From Semisulcospira habei (taxonomy: Eukaryota; Mollusca; Gastropoda; Semisulcospiridae): a DNA stretch of 64,000 nucleotides. Location of the stretch: contig BTPG01000003.1 in NCBI GenBank assembly GCA_036245525.1, positions 160,379,532-160,443,531 on the forward strand. Direction: 5' to 3'. The notes under the pieces were generated by a model that had not been told where the DNA came from, made no database searches, and saw only the letters and a list, made by a program, of their open reading frames with translations. How positions within the stretch are numbered: the first letter of the stretch is position 1; each line of letters begins with the position of its first letter. Both the position numbers and the translations under genes were made by a program. Below, in pieces: positions 55,801 to 57,495 of this stretch.

Positions 55801-57338
55801 CGCTCAGTTACTTCGGGGCCGGGGTGCCGGGTTCCTGAGGGCTCGTCCGGATGAGAATTCTGCCTGGCCTTCTCACCGCTTATGGTGCAGGGTGGCATGG
55901 TCCGAAGGACCGATGGCGTCGTTCGGGCCCGATGAGTGGACACTCCCACGATGTCTGAACAGGTGCGCCTGATAAGTGTGGCGGGAGGCGCGGGTTGGGG
56001 GGAGGGCGGGGGGTGGCTTCTTGGCCCTCGACAGATGTTTCCGCTTGTAGAGGCCCCACAGTTGCGACCATCGCTCCTCTAGCCATGGGGCGCAGGTCGT
56101 GCCAGTCTGCCTGGAAGCGCAGCCCGCCCACGGGAGGCAAACATTGTGGGTGTCTGATGGCCACTGGAATTCCCCGCAGCCGGGGCAGGTTCTCACTAGT
56201 GCACTGCAACAGAAAGCAGACATATGCCACCGTGGGAGGGTGGGGCTTCCCCAGAGGCCACGCGCTCACGACCGGTCGCGGAAGGAGTCCCGCAGAAAAT
56301 GCCGCCACTAGGGAGAAAACTCCGGTGAGAGGCATTACCCAAGGCCTTACCTTGCCATATCCAGCGAGAGGTGCCCAGTAAAACCAAACCCCACGCAACC
56401 GGTAAATCCACACCACGGTAAAAAAAGGTACCAACAAAATCCAAAACAACACTTAGGTACTCCAACACCATACACAGCTGAAGAGTCCATGAAGGCTGAA
56501 ACAGCAACCGTTCACAGTGAGCTAAGTGTAAGACGTGACCGGATAGGGAGGAAGGGGAGGCTACTCAGGGTCTCTTGGTAACAACTCCCTGGAGTCTCCT
56601 CCCCTGTTGTGTAGCGACACAACAAATGCTTAGGCTGAAATTGGTAAGCTATATGTACCTTCCTATTAGTAATGCCATCGGTAAGATTTTGAAGAAACAA
56701 CAAATCCTGCTAGGCACACTGAAACTGCCGAGGTTTAAGAGGATTACCGCCTATTACACTCACGTGTTGCTTGTTGTTTTCCAGCGAAGAAGGGGTTAAA
56801 CTATCATGATCAATTTATCTTAAGAACCTGGTGGATAGTCCTAGCAGGACACCAACCATTGCCATAAAGGTTAAGTTCTAGCCTGAAACCATTCCTATAA
56901 TTTCATTTATTGCCAATCATCCTTTATGCCTTTAATTGCTACTGCTACTATTACTAATAATACCTCTCTGTGAAAAAACATGAAGATAACTTCATTTAGT
57001 CTCGCTGCACTACAGCAGGAGATGGATCGACCATGATGATTCAAGGGTAGTGCAAGATTAGCTTGGCGCATGATGGCGCCAAGCTAATCCAACACTACCA
57101 TTTAATTATCGTGGTCAAACCATCTCCTGCAACTGATACATAGTCCTTAAGTGACACTAGCAAATTTTAGGAAATGCAGCCTTGGGGCTAAATGGTTAAG
57201 TGACTTTTTCACCATGCAGTATTGTCAATAATAGTCACAGGGTTAAGTTTTAAACAAAAAATAGACACTCACCCCATTATCATCTTTGCCAGCCCAAGCT
57301 AAGGCAAGGCTGAACTTGCTTTCTGATGAAAATGTGTG
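6343..57338 (-). CDS. SORT1: Sortilin-like Vps10p-domain receptor (partial gene, 13 internal exons)
   Basis: Joined minus-strand exons, in transcript order: 57338-57273, 46266-46205, 44255-44153, 40362-40198, 39276-39206, 28529-28432, 26232-26090, 22090-22007, 21585-21525, 9019-8910, 7958-7818, 6981-6879, 6419-6343. They give 428 codons with no stop, all GT-AG introns and compatible phases at every join. The product matches the Vps10p beta-propeller of sortilin, a type I membrane receptor that sorts cargo between Golgi, endosome and surface. Asp-box motifs are visible: STDHGRTW, SEDGGDTW, SEDGDSW, SNDGGDTW, TSDGGYTW. The segments FMHVDNPGDTG and LSEDNSI, and the cysteine pair around ACKDDTEKCSLQIH, fit sortilin better than SorLA or SorCS. 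Missing are the signal/propeptide, the last blade, 10CC, membrane segment and tail. Introns reach 12.5 kb because of transposons. Family assignment is secure; SORT1 orthology is inference. Confidence 0.93.
6601..6665. repeat. Hairpin MITE core, family C
   Basis: Palindrome with arms of the type atagattctcatgagcccct and its complement around a tttgc loop, in the intron between exons L and M. The same hairpin recurs at 7359, 38600, 39797, 40502, 43911 and 59268. Confidence 0.8.
6879..6981 (-). CDS. SORT1: Sortilin exon L
   Basis: The exon has 103 bp, acceptor ccacag and donor gtaagg, entering in phase 0 and leaving after one codon base. It reads KCSLQIHNIYSIHRGVKAFP then PLATEDAIGIILVN, matching the ECSLHIH...AVGIVIAHG region of sortilin. 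Confidence 0.95.
7359..7424. repeat. Hairpin MITE core, family C
   Basis: Inverted arms aaaaggcacagattcatgtg and complement with a gcagctgc centre, in the intron between exons K and L. Confidence 0.75.
7818..7958 (-). CDS. SORT1: Sortilin exon K
   Basis: The exon has 47 codons, phase 0 to 0, acceptor ttgcag and donor gtatgc. It reads VPSMRGTYIASQLSEDNSIH followed by SVITFNVGGDW, a degenerate Asp box. It ends with the first cysteine of a disulfide pair conserved in sortilin (MACKDDTE). Confidence 0.96.
8506..8670. repeat. TTAA-flanked MITE, degenerate family C
   Basis: Begins TTAACCCCTCGACTG at 8506 and ends with TTAA at 8667-8670. It contains decayed family C arms (agacatagacc, cacatgaatctatatgcctc). 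It lies in the intron between exons J and K. The stretch 8400-8505 resembles the flank of the element near 25140. Confidence 0.6.
8910..9019 (-). CDS. SORT1: Sortilin exon J
   Basis: The exon has 110 bp, acceptor tcacag and donor gtaaaa. It reads DTGHGTLYTSSSKGIFFSES then LQRHLYPNFNSITDFYK, matching the sortilin DTGFGTIFTSD...RHLY segment. It enters after one codon base and leaves in phase 0. Confidence 0.95.
9478..9565. repeat. Internal complementary region of DIRS copy B
   Basis: Two opposed copies of the 16-bp box ttaccgatggcattac (reverse at 9478-9493, forward at 9550-9565) are separated by an AT-rich linker. The first half is complementary to the left terminus of the element, the second half to the right terminus ending near 21328. 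This matches the organisation known for Dictyostelium DIRS-1. Confidence 0.75.
9668..10069 (-). pseudogene. DIRS copy B tyrosine recombinase, C-terminal remnant
   Basis: The frame reads CAVLDIVATFGDGQFLARFYLVDLQGQ in pieces, matching the segment around the nucleophile tyrosine (ARFYL). The H-x-x-R box is not recognisable. It is interrupted at 9727-9758 by a C homopolymer of about 30 bases. A partial second copy of the same segment occurs at about 10270-10512. Confidence 0.7.
10680..11720 (-). repeat. Minisatellite of about 140-155 bp units derived from the recombinase gene
   Basis: About seven tandem units, anchored by tgtcctgtaggacagg at 10811, 10964, 11150, 11301, near 11437 and 11576. Minus-strand translations repeat a segment containing TASRAS or SASRAS, the equivalent of TASRVSELHAL around the first catalytic arginine in copy C (single copy at about 14815-14990). 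The array is thus an expansion of part of the DIRS recombinase coding sequence. Confidence 0.8.
11640..12242 (-). pseudogene. DIRS copy B collapsed RT / RNase H region
   Basis: METAWALKAALRPRNLAVSL and FQFRALPFGPRSS are relics of the RT palm. FSWNRRWTTILLSLATGP matches the segment between RNase H and recombinase in copy C (FNWTKSWTTDLLALATDP). The YLDD box and most of RNase H are missing. Confidence 0.6.
12243..12849. other. GC-rich interior of DIRS copy B, not recognised
   Basis: No known domain is readable in either strand. By position it should belong to the gag/RT part of copy B. Open frames here are a result of high GC content. Confidence 0.4.
12850..13500 (-). repeat. Second minisatellite in DIRS copy B (about 48 bp half-units)
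   Basis: Tandem units of about 90-97 bp contain gctgtagc, gcggggtgcc and gttaacctg blocks. Minus-strand translation gives a repeated peptide of about 16 residues with the core YSTGQ/YSTGR followed by SDGT or TDGP. By position it belongs to the gag-like part. This may parallel the RSAER repeats of copy A. Confidence 0.7.
13931..14110. repeat. Left ITR of DIRS copy C
   Basis: Starts ttaccgatggcattactatc and is complementary to 18846-19025 almost without mismatch. Confidence 0.93.
14150..14246. repeat. Internal complementary region of DIRS copy C
   Basis: The first half (14150-14211) is the reverse complement of the outer left end (13890-13946); the second half (14206-14246) is the reverse complement of the outer right end (about 19000-19043). 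The opposed boxes are at 14150-14165 and 14223-14238. In DIRS-1 this region is thought to template completion of the element ends in a circular intermediate. Confidence 0.82.
14336..15367 (-). pseudogene. DIRS copy C tyrosine recombinase (all catalytic boxes, frameshifted)
   Basis: The N-terminal core-binding part includes STRKVYEGKWRVFQTWC. The first catalytic arginine is in LVTASRVSELHAL, the H-x-x-R box in RAHEVRAVAASLA, then GGWRSDSTFARFYL with the nucleophile tyrosine. Frameshifts near 15110 (an aaattt run), 14805 and 14671 break it into four frames. The enzyme would integrate the circular double-stranded intermediate. Confidence 0.88.
15738..16397 (-). pseudogene. DIRS copy C RNase H domain
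   Basis: A 219-residue open stretch with NWLELKAVGLAFDVW (catalytic glutamate), LVLSDNSTVVAYIQNQ (aspartate) and ARHIPGHLNVMADALSR (final aspartate). It is the best-preserved RNase H in the window. It follows RT in a different frame, so it would need a frameshift or repair to be made. Confidence 0.88.
16500..17232 (-). pseudogene. DIRS copy C reverse transcriptase
   Basis: LLVPKPGGKWRPVIDLS (fingers), then, after a frame change, FAISLDLSDAYLHVPIHP, and after another near 16810 (in a run of G) SNYLDDLLLRN with the YLDD catalytic box intact. Single-base indels separate the pieces. Confidence 0.88.
17600..18790 (-). pseudogene. DIRS copy C gag-like region
   Basis: The cysteine cluster at about 18560-18430 (CGDFQWPDDAHDSCLPCSGC) matches copies A and D and marks the gag-like N-terminus. 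Downstream the DNA is dominated by gctccgaagactcggag-type repeats and two G homopolymers (17678-17697, 17743-17763). No long frame survives. Confidence 0.65.
18846..19025. repeat. Right ITR of DIRS copy C
   Basis: Inverted repeat of 13931-14110, ending ccccagatagtaatgccatc then ggtaa. Confidence 0.93.
19060..19255 (-). mobile_element. tRNA-derived SINE-like sequence
   Basis: Read on the minus strand from about 19250, TTAGCGCAGTGGGTAAGGC resembles a pol III A box and GGTTCCTATCC a B box. It lies between the end of DIRS copy C and a LINE fragment, still inside copy B. Confidence 0.5.
19365..20795 (-). mobile_element. LINE fragment (Jockey/CR1-type RT C-terminus) with AC microsatellites
   Basis: Minus-strand frames at 20795-20283 read HHHLLGVTIDDQLKWQLHIN and later YNAHVKSHIDYASTVWDGSS, typical of the end of a LINE RT. 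The rest (19540-20110) is 3' sequence expanded with (AC)n and (CT)n runs. The tail at 19365-19385 is the repeat caatgaacaatgaac. A frameshift lies near 20660. Confidence 0.75.
19790..19875. repeat. (AC)n microsatellite
   Basis: Interrupted dinucleotide runs of cacacaca with gcatgc spacers. A second AC tract is at 20060-20100. Open frames over it encode only Thr-His or Cys-Val repeats. Confidence 0.95.
21525..21585 (-). CDS. SORT1: Sortilin exon I
   Basis: The exon has 61 bp, acceptor gtgcag and donor gttagt. It encodes FFSVMDMSEHLIFMHVDNPG, matching the most conserved sortilin strand (FMHVDEPG), plus one G that joins AC of the next exon to make aspartate. DIRS copy B sits 200 bp downstream in the following intron. 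Confidence 0.95.
21629..21767. repeat. TTAA-flanked hairpin MITE
   Basis: TTAACCC at the left, TTAA at the right, and a near-perfect palindrome with arms ggtgccagaatagcttggcg around gcctcaggc. It sits in the 0.42 kb intron between exons H and I. Confidence 0.8.
22007..22090 (-). CDS. SORT1: Sortilin exon H
   Basis: The exon has 28 codons, phase 0 to 0, acceptor gaacag and donor gtgagg. It encodes KTERLMKVSNDGGDTWNEAQ then LPTITSDR, with a canonical Asp box and the AQLP turn typical of sortilin. Confidence 0.95.
22257..22353. repeat. Hairpin MITE core, family B
   Basis: Arms gaccatgataattcaagggt plus agtgccagattagcttggcg, with their complement, around gcctgcaggtgc. Flanks resemble the family B units at 25389, 26331 and 39971. 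Confidence 0.85.
22981..23115 (+). CDS. Small ORF in the Harbinger element, possible remnant of the second gene
   Basis: A 44-residue basic ORF starts MVRQSGKKQKSLPTRSSPGK and ends TDSDGEAAAIYI, followed at once by AATAAAAATAAA, a possible poly(A) signal. It converges on the transposase. Harbinger elements usually carry a second, Myb/SANT-like DNA-binding gene; no such domain is visible, so this may be only its first part or chance. Confidence 0.3.
   Translation: MVRQSGKKQKSLPTRSSPGKVKKARTRTPPPDTDSDGEAAAIYI
23224..24628 (-). pseudogene. HARBI1-like transposase pseudogene
   Basis: Three frames join in order: N-terminus ending MPPAMFDELVEHLDP, middle from RLTKPSINFRPNLDPGLKVA to VVENAFGILA, and end LLTTMQHDPETVRRIVEACC. 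The catalytic D-D-E residues survive: VGAIDGKHV, YFIVSDDAFAL and RRVVENAFG. A one-base loss near 24228 and a small deletion near 23532 (removing roughly the SRFR segment) shift the frame, so it cannot make transposase unless these are assembly errors. Confidence 0.9.
25205..25272. repeat. Hairpin MITE core
   Basis: Arms ttcaagggcggtgccagaat and complement around gcgcctcaggggc. It is flanked by family A-like sequence ending aagggttaa near 25322. Confidence 0.8.
25389..25638. repeat. Hairpin MITE, family B
   Basis: A 118-bp palindromic core (25455-25572) with arms ggagtgccagattagcttgg, inside flanks acccatttagtcccaagg and gctaaaagggttaa that mirror each other. A degraded neighbour copy follows to about 25750. 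Confidence 0.8.
26090..26232 (-). CDS. SORT1: Sortilin exon G
   Basis: The exon has 143 bp, acceptor actcag and donor gtaagc, entering after one codon base and leaving in phase 0. It reads DDKPSTYELHRSEDGDSWDV, an Asp box with its strand, followed by VVDFGMQGDFLYASVY, which matches the sortilin strand FGLGGRFLFASV. Confidence 0.93.
26331..26544. repeat. TTAA-flanked hairpin MITE, family B
   Basis: TTAA at 26331-26334 and 26541-26544 flank acccattcaaccctgatg and its counterpart. The core palindrome contains ggcagtgccagattagcttg. It is located 99 bp before the acceptor of exon G. Confidence 0.88.
26714..26940. repeat. TTAA-flanked hairpin MITE, family A (reverse)
   Basis: TTAA at 26714-26717 and 26937-26940. 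It contains cccatatcatttggaataca, the palindrome with ggcgcctctaggcgcc, and agcctcagtatgatatagt. Confidence 0.85.
27250..28260. repeat. Direct pair of a ctttgacc-type dispersed repeat with an inserted MITE
   Basis: The block starting tgacccttgacctttctgag recurs at about 27270-27600 and 28000-28250. Between them lies an element of about 330 bp (27612-27945) with inverted ends tatagggctcgggaag and cttcccgaaccctat, inserted in the sequence that reads ttttgctattgc in the second copy; a TA duplication fits a Tc1/mariner-type MITE. Confidence 0.65.
28432..28529 (-). CDS. SORT1: Sortilin exon F
   Basis: The exon has 98 bp, acceptor ttgcag and donor gtaggt. The first G completes tryptophan, followed by GNRNVNLQTKTEMMMYILYD and a proline/phenylalanine-rich end. 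Similarity to sortilin is weak beyond the WG start, and the cysteine seen here in human sortilin is absent. It is accepted because its phases (2 in, 1 out) are exactly what neighbours E and G need. The 10.7 kb intron before it holds two RTE LINEs and an I-type LINE. Confidence 0.75.
28530..29963. other. Intron sequence, no gene recognised
   Basis: Part of the intron between exons E and F. A decayed hairpin similar to the one at 47681 occurs at 28668-28700 (caggaatcctgcaggaatca). The rest (28870-29960) shows no domain, splice-compatible exon or known repeat that I can identify. Confidence 0.6.
29978..31240 (+). mobile_element. RTE LINE, 5'-truncated
   Basis: It starts inside the RT (RIILERMKSSVDPQLRDQQA) and runs to the (TAAG)n end. 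RT motifs FVDYEKAFDSMD, GVRQGWLLSPF and DLDFADDLALL are present. A stop (TAG) follows HTHQQM near 30494, separating two frames. A perfect 14-bp duplication attcaaccaatccg is at 29964-29977 and 31241-31254. Confidence 0.95.
31330..32000. repeat. AT-rich interspersed repeat, two direct copies
   Basis: Segments at about 31490-31690 and 31770-31960 share ctgtgcatgttcac/ataat, tatttatttattt and cacatcagcatacaa blocks about 280 bp apart. This suggests a tandem duplication of a non-coding repeat. No coding content. Confidence 0.5.
32341..34443 (+). pseudogene. I-type LINE: reverse transcriptase plus RNase H, degraded
   Basis: The RT frame 32341-33501 contains LKKKKSPGPDSISNEML, YRPISLTSWVCKTMERIINK, FIDLQKAFDKVWKDGLL, GVPQGGVLSPTLF and AALYADDLVLW. 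A TAG at 33499 interrupts it, and the same frame continues to 33921. RNase H is read in another frame (33803-34522) with RAYTDGSATDAVQNGGAGVY, YRAEVEALVQA, FLTDAMSVLEA and WIPSHCGIYGNEEADRMA. RT followed by RNase H points to the I/Nimb group. The 5' half with endonuclease is missing and similarity stops near QLSRQEQV. Confidence 0.88.
34565..34943 (-). mobile_element. SINE-like element with (AATC)n tail, copy 1
   Basis: A non-coding unit of about 380 bp, identical in layout to copies at 42584, 44804, 45058 and 62016. On the minus strand it starts ccccaccc and ends tgtacaatcaatcaatc. A 16-bp duplication ggcaccaaaacttaga is at 34549-34564 and 34944-34959. The variable 3' tail and the duplications indicate retroposition. 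Confidence 0.85.
35302..38006 (-). mobile_element. RTE LINE, 5'-truncated, minus strand
   Basis: It covers part of the endonuclease, the RT and the (CTTA)n tail. Open frame 38075-36342 ends at a TAG replacing tryptophan in RETLWKLL; a frameshift follows near 35700. The endonuclease motif reads MGGFNAKIG, with the catalytic aspartate of MGDFNAKIG changed to glycine. A 13-bp duplication ctctttgatgcac/ctctttgacgcac (one mismatch) is at 35289-35301 and 38007-38019. Confidence 0.94.
38523..38697. repeat. Hairpin MITE, family C
   Basis: Starts TTAACTCCTTCCCTGCC and ends gtgaaggggttcaa. The core palindrome aagatccacatgagcccccg sits around agttggg. It is in the intron between exons E and F. Confidence 0.75.
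39206..39276 (-). CDS. SORT1: Sortilin exon E
   Basis: The exon has 71 bp, acceptor ttccag and donor gtaagt. It reads LFKTTDNFNNFKLVRNDMVR then SAH and two bases of a tryptophan codon. TTDNFNNF is a degenerate Asp box: the aspartate is kept, while the glycine and tryptophan have become phenylalanine or asparagine, as often happens in the non-canonical sortilin blades. The tryptophan completed by the next exon matches the conserved KWG/HWG site. Confidence 0.88.
39797..39861. repeat. Hairpin MITE core, family C
   Basis: Arms agacagatcctcataagccc and complement in the short intron between exons D and E. Confidence 0.75.
39971..40190. repeat. TTAA-flanked hairpin MITE, family B, abutting exon D donor
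   Basis: TTAA at 39971-39974 and 40187-40190. It contains gaccatgataattcaagggc and the complement around ggcgccgacaggcacc. The right end is one base from the donor sequence of exon D (gtaacca occupies 40197-40191). Confidence 0.88.
40198..40362 (-). CDS. SORT1: Sortilin exon D
   Basis: This is the longest exon found: 55 codons, phase 0 to 0, acceptor gcacag and donor gtaacc. It encodes VYLVSYENFLYKSEDGGDTW, so it holds a perfect Asp box, then KRVDLPQG and a strand ending VMVISSKRE. A TTAA-flanked hairpin element begins immediately after intron base 7. Confidence 0.95.
40502..40560. repeat. Hairpin MITE core, family C
   Basis: Arms gacatagattcttatgagcc and complement around cagcagtaacc, 140 bp upstream of exon D in transcript sense. 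Confidence 0.7.
40620..41893. other. Intron sequence, no gene recognised
   Basis: Part of the intron between exons C and D. The stretch 41100-41290 is rich in acaatg words and may be a decayed simple repeat. No domain or exon compatible with the sortilin phases was seen. Confidence 0.55.
42315..43051 (+). mobile_element. RTE LINE 3' fragment, itself interrupted
   Basis: The last part of the RTE ORF (from WPEKISNVRLWERTE to YPGRGDRRK) and (TAAG)n tail. A 14-bp duplication ttactagaggagaa is at 42301-42314 and 43052-43065. The element is split by a SINE-like insertion at 42584-42974. Confidence 0.95.
42584..42974 (-). mobile_element. SINE-like element with (AATC)n tail, copy 2
   Basis: A 391-bp unit with duplication gcacaggacagga at 42571-42583 and 42975-42987, inserted into the RTE sequence. 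Confidence 0.9.
43911..43976. repeat. Hairpin MITE core, family C
   Basis: Near-perfect palindrome gcaagaggtatagatcttca ... complement around gcagatgc, 175 bp downstream of exon C in the transcript. Confidence 0.85.
44153..44255 (-). CDS. SORT1: Sortilin exon C
   Basis: The exon has 103 bp (one base plus 34 codons), acceptor ccgcag and donor gtaagt. It begins with the Asp box STDHGRTW (serine split across the junction) and continues ADISSKVDNKVF, matching the sortilin Asp box followed by the KDI-type strand. It ends in phase 0 at DPSY. Confidence 0.92.
44427..44500. repeat. Degenerate hairpin MITE core, family A
   Basis: Arms agtttaagggtgatgctata and tggtaccatctttgaacta around cctctaggcgcc, with several mismatches, so an old copy. 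Confidence 0.6.
44546..44747 (+). mobile_element. RTE LINE 3' end, 202 bp
   Basis: Only the last part of the ORF (ALSWNPQGKRKRGRPRNSWR onward) and the TAAG tail. A 12-bp duplication tttaagagtacg is at 44534-44545 and 44748-44759. Confidence 0.95.
44804..45589 (-). mobile_element. SINE-like element copies 3 and 4, one inserted in the other
   Basis: The outer copy has duplication agtgagctcaagg at 44791-44803 and 45590-45602. The inner copy occupies 45058-45445 with its own duplication acaggtgaatgaa at 45045-45057 and 45446-45458. Both share orientation. Confidence 0.9.
45603..46204. other. Intron sequence, no gene recognised
   Basis: Part of the intron between exons B and C. It is AT-rich, without a repeat that I recognise and without a plausible exon. 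Confidence 0.6.
46205..46266 (-). CDS. SORT1: Sortilin exon B
   Basis: The exon has 62 bp, entering in phase 0 and leaving after two bases of a codon. Acceptor is tttcag, donor gttagt. It encodes KLVVLTSESVKFIAESTLWR plus AG, which joins the C of the next exon to make serine and completes the first Asp box. An L2 LINE tail starts only about 34 bp upstream of the acceptor, so branch point and pyrimidine tract must lie in that short stretch. Confidence 0.88.
46300..47150 (-). mobile_element. L2/CR1-type LINE fragment
   Basis: Minus-strand frames read SSLIFSRIHYCNCLFAGLPS and, after a frameshift near 46910, QLHWLPIKARIEYKVATFAF, then WNLPPKHMRDAPTVISFKSQ, the usual C-terminus of L2/CR1 RTs. The 3' end at 46300-46320 is a (TAA)n tail, very close to the exon B acceptor. 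Confidence 0.85.
47302..47531. repeat. TTAA-flanked hairpin MITE, family A
   Basis: TTAA at 47302-47305 and 47528-47531; cccatatcatactgaggcta at left, aatgataaggg at right; core palindrome ggtgccagaatagcttggtg. Confidence 0.88.
47681..47770. repeat. Long perfect hairpin, family D
   Basis: Arms accctttgcgtgttggtagt, then gcgatgattcctgcaggaatcatcg at the centre and the complement. It begins TTAACCC and ends GGGTT. The stem is about 40 bp with few mismatches. Confidence 0.85.
48216..48300. repeat. Internal complementary region of DIRS copy D
   Basis: Opposed boxes gtaatgccatcggtaa (48216-48231) and ttacagatggcattac (48285-48300) with an AT-rich linker complementary to the element ends, as in copies B and C. 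Confidence 0.72.
48430..49025 (-). CDS. RTE LINE ORF, N-terminal endonuclease part (inverted segment)
   Basis: Uninterrupted frame with apurinic-endonuclease motifs: MGTWNVKTM, LGISEARWTQ, VIQCYAPTNDSDEE and TIVMGDFNAKIG. It stops where the inversion begins (GLGSEMSEN). The remaining endonuclease motifs (IDHICISKKF, SDHH) are on the other segment. The 275 bp at 49026-49300 are the element's 5' untranslated region, also inverted. In an intact element it would be one protein with the next entry. Confidence 0.93.
48433..51741 (+). mobile_element. Near full-length RTE LINE with inverted 5' part
   Basis: A 3.3 kb insertion bounded by the 10-bp duplication atgacctagg (48423-48432, 51742-51751). 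The 5' part (5'UTR and endonuclease start) is reversed: it reads on the minus strand from 49300 to 48433. The 3' part reads on the plus strand from 49301 to the (TAAG)n tail. The word gagtgagaac lies at both sides of the break (complement of 48432-48441, and 49301-49310). This arrangement matches twin priming. Confidence 0.97.
49308..51731 (+). CDS. RTE LINE ORF, endonuclease C-terminus and reverse transcriptase
   Basis: Open with no stop from the inversion point: NGERFVDFCALNRLVIGG, QIDHICISKKF, ASDHHLLTL, then RT motifs GKAAGPDGIPAES, YRGITLLSVPGKVFNR, QAGFRKNRSCTDQI, FVDYEKAFDSVD, GVRQGCLLSPF and DLDFADDLALLSHT. The end is GRPRNSWRRDLQAD and YPGRGDRRK. From the internal methionine at 49485 it gives 748 residues. 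It resembles proteins often mislabelled craniofacial development protein 2. The intact frame suggests recent insertion. Confidence 0.93.
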   Translation, partial: NGERFVDFCALNRLVIGGSIFPHRRIHKATWVSPDHTTENQIDHICISKKFRRSLQDVRVRRGADVASDHHLLTLRMKLKLKKSRTETTRRQRYNVGLLRETGVREEFKLVLSNRFQALQELVNEEAVVTTEQQWKAVREALNSTCKVTVGFRKHHHKDWLSAQTLKKIEARKQKKAAVNNSRTRAAKVRAQGEYSEANREVKRSIRADKRAYTDSLAAEAEKAAGSGNMKQLYDITRRLSGKYGHTERPVKDKEGKPIADRADQLDRWAEYFEELLNRPSPPDPPDIQPAETDLPISCDRPSREEIRKAVAFLKNGKAAGPDGIPAESLKADLETTVEMLYPLFGKIWEEEVMPADWKEGYLIKLPKKGDLSKCSNYRGITLLSVPGKVFNRIILERMKSSVDPQLRDQQAGFRKNRSCTDQIATLRIIVEQSLEWSSPLYINFVDYEKAFDSVDRETLWKLLRHYGVPTKLVRLIKSSYDGMTCRVIHEGQFTRELQVRTGVRQGCLLSPFLFLLAIDWVMKMTTEHRRSGIQWTLWTQLDDLDFADDLALLSHTHQQMQDKTTRLADISSQVGLTIHKQKTKTMRLNATREEPVLLAGTPLEEVESFTYLGSIIDKKGGTDADVRARIGKARAAFLQLKKVWSSRELSQHTKVRIFNSNVKAVLLYGAETWRLTKTTVNRVQTFMNSCLRRILKIHWPEKISNVRLWERTEQITAENEIGRRRWGWIGHSLRKPASSITRQALSWNPQGKRKRGRPRNSWRRDLQADIKRLGTTWSRIEGEAQDRSCWRSLVDGLYPGRGDRRK
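51765..52749 (-). pseudogene. DIRS copy D tyrosine recombinase
   Basis: The N-terminal part includes EVTWRVYEGKGRVLQSWC; the arginine box is in LALATASRVSELHALSV; then RAHEVRAVATSIAFDRNCAV, and in a shifted frame RSYLRDLSGQ with the tyrosine. A G homopolymer at 52199-52230, a TAG before RAHEVR and a frameshift disrupt the gene. Confidence 0.82.
53100..53670 (-). pseudogene. DIRS copy D RNase H domain
   Basis: Pieces in alternating frames: FNWLVLKAVGAG (catalytic glutamate of LELKA replaced by valine), LLLSDNTTVVTYIQKQ, and RARHIPCHLNVLADFLSR. At least two frameshifts. Confidence 0.75.
53682..54210 (-). pseudogene. DIRS copy D reverse transcriptase with palm deletion
   Basis: The fingers segment FYSHLFIVPKLYGR is followed almost directly by SDLLLRNQVTASLEEDTATL, so the part holding LDLSDAYLH and the YLDD box is missing (about 0.4 kb compared with copies A and C). 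The thumb part HLGIEFIHRVRLPVARIRKL remains. Confidence 0.8.
54250..56452 (-). pseudogene. DIRS copy D gag-like region
   Basis: The N-terminal cysteine cluster (CPGCGEFQWPSDTH, CLPWAGC) lies near 56200-56090 with EERWSQLWGLYKRK. The C-terminal conserved part is near 54800 (LQLRSPCGLDKTATLAHNTL). In the second cysteine pair one cysteine is tryptophan. Frames change several times. Confidence 0.75.
56701..57272. repeat. Intron remnant with family B hairpin MITE
   Basis: The MITE core at 57017-57125 has arms gaccatgatgattcaagggt and complement around gcgcatgatggcgc. The unit ends ggggctaaatggTTAA at 57195-57198. The other bases are unrecognised intron. Confidence 0.75.
57273..57338 (-). CDS. SORT1: Sortilin exon A (first visible exon)
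   Basis: The exon has 22 codons, phase 0 in and out, with acceptor ttgcag and donor gtgagt. It reads HTFSSESKFSLALAWAGKDD and two more residues, the first propeller strands of sortilin (the conserved hydrophobic-tryptophan strand followed by an acidic turn). The preceding exon, with signal peptide and propeptide, was not found between here and 64000. The following intron of 11 kb holds DIRS copy D. Confidence 0.85.
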
Positions 57339-57394
57339 CTGCAACATAAAAACAATCATGTCAAAGTTGTATTACACAAGCCCTGACATTCTAC

Positions 57395-57495
57395 ATGGCA
57401 GGATGTGGATTGACCATGATAGTTCAACTTCAATGGTGGTGTCAGAATAATTTGGCATCTGTAGACACCAAGCTATTTTGACACCATACACGAAC
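57395..57495. repeat. Degenerate hairpin MITE core
   Basis: Arms gatagttcaacttcaatggt and ttgacaccatacacgaact around ggcatctgtagacacc, with many mismatches, so an old copy, just outside exon A. Confidence 0.5.

Larger units (their letters stand above)
47947..56700 (-). mobile_element. DIRS-type retrotransposon, copy D, with RTE insertion
   Basis: Inverted repeats 48005-48140 and 56534-56670 are almost identical; outer ends at about 47947 and 56700 are estimated from the internal complementary region at 48216-48300. Minus-strand order: gag-like (56450-54250), RT (54210-53690), RNase H (53670-53100), recombinase (52750-51765). The RTE LINE occupies 48433-51741. It lies in the 11 kb intron between exons A and B. 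Confidence 0.9.
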
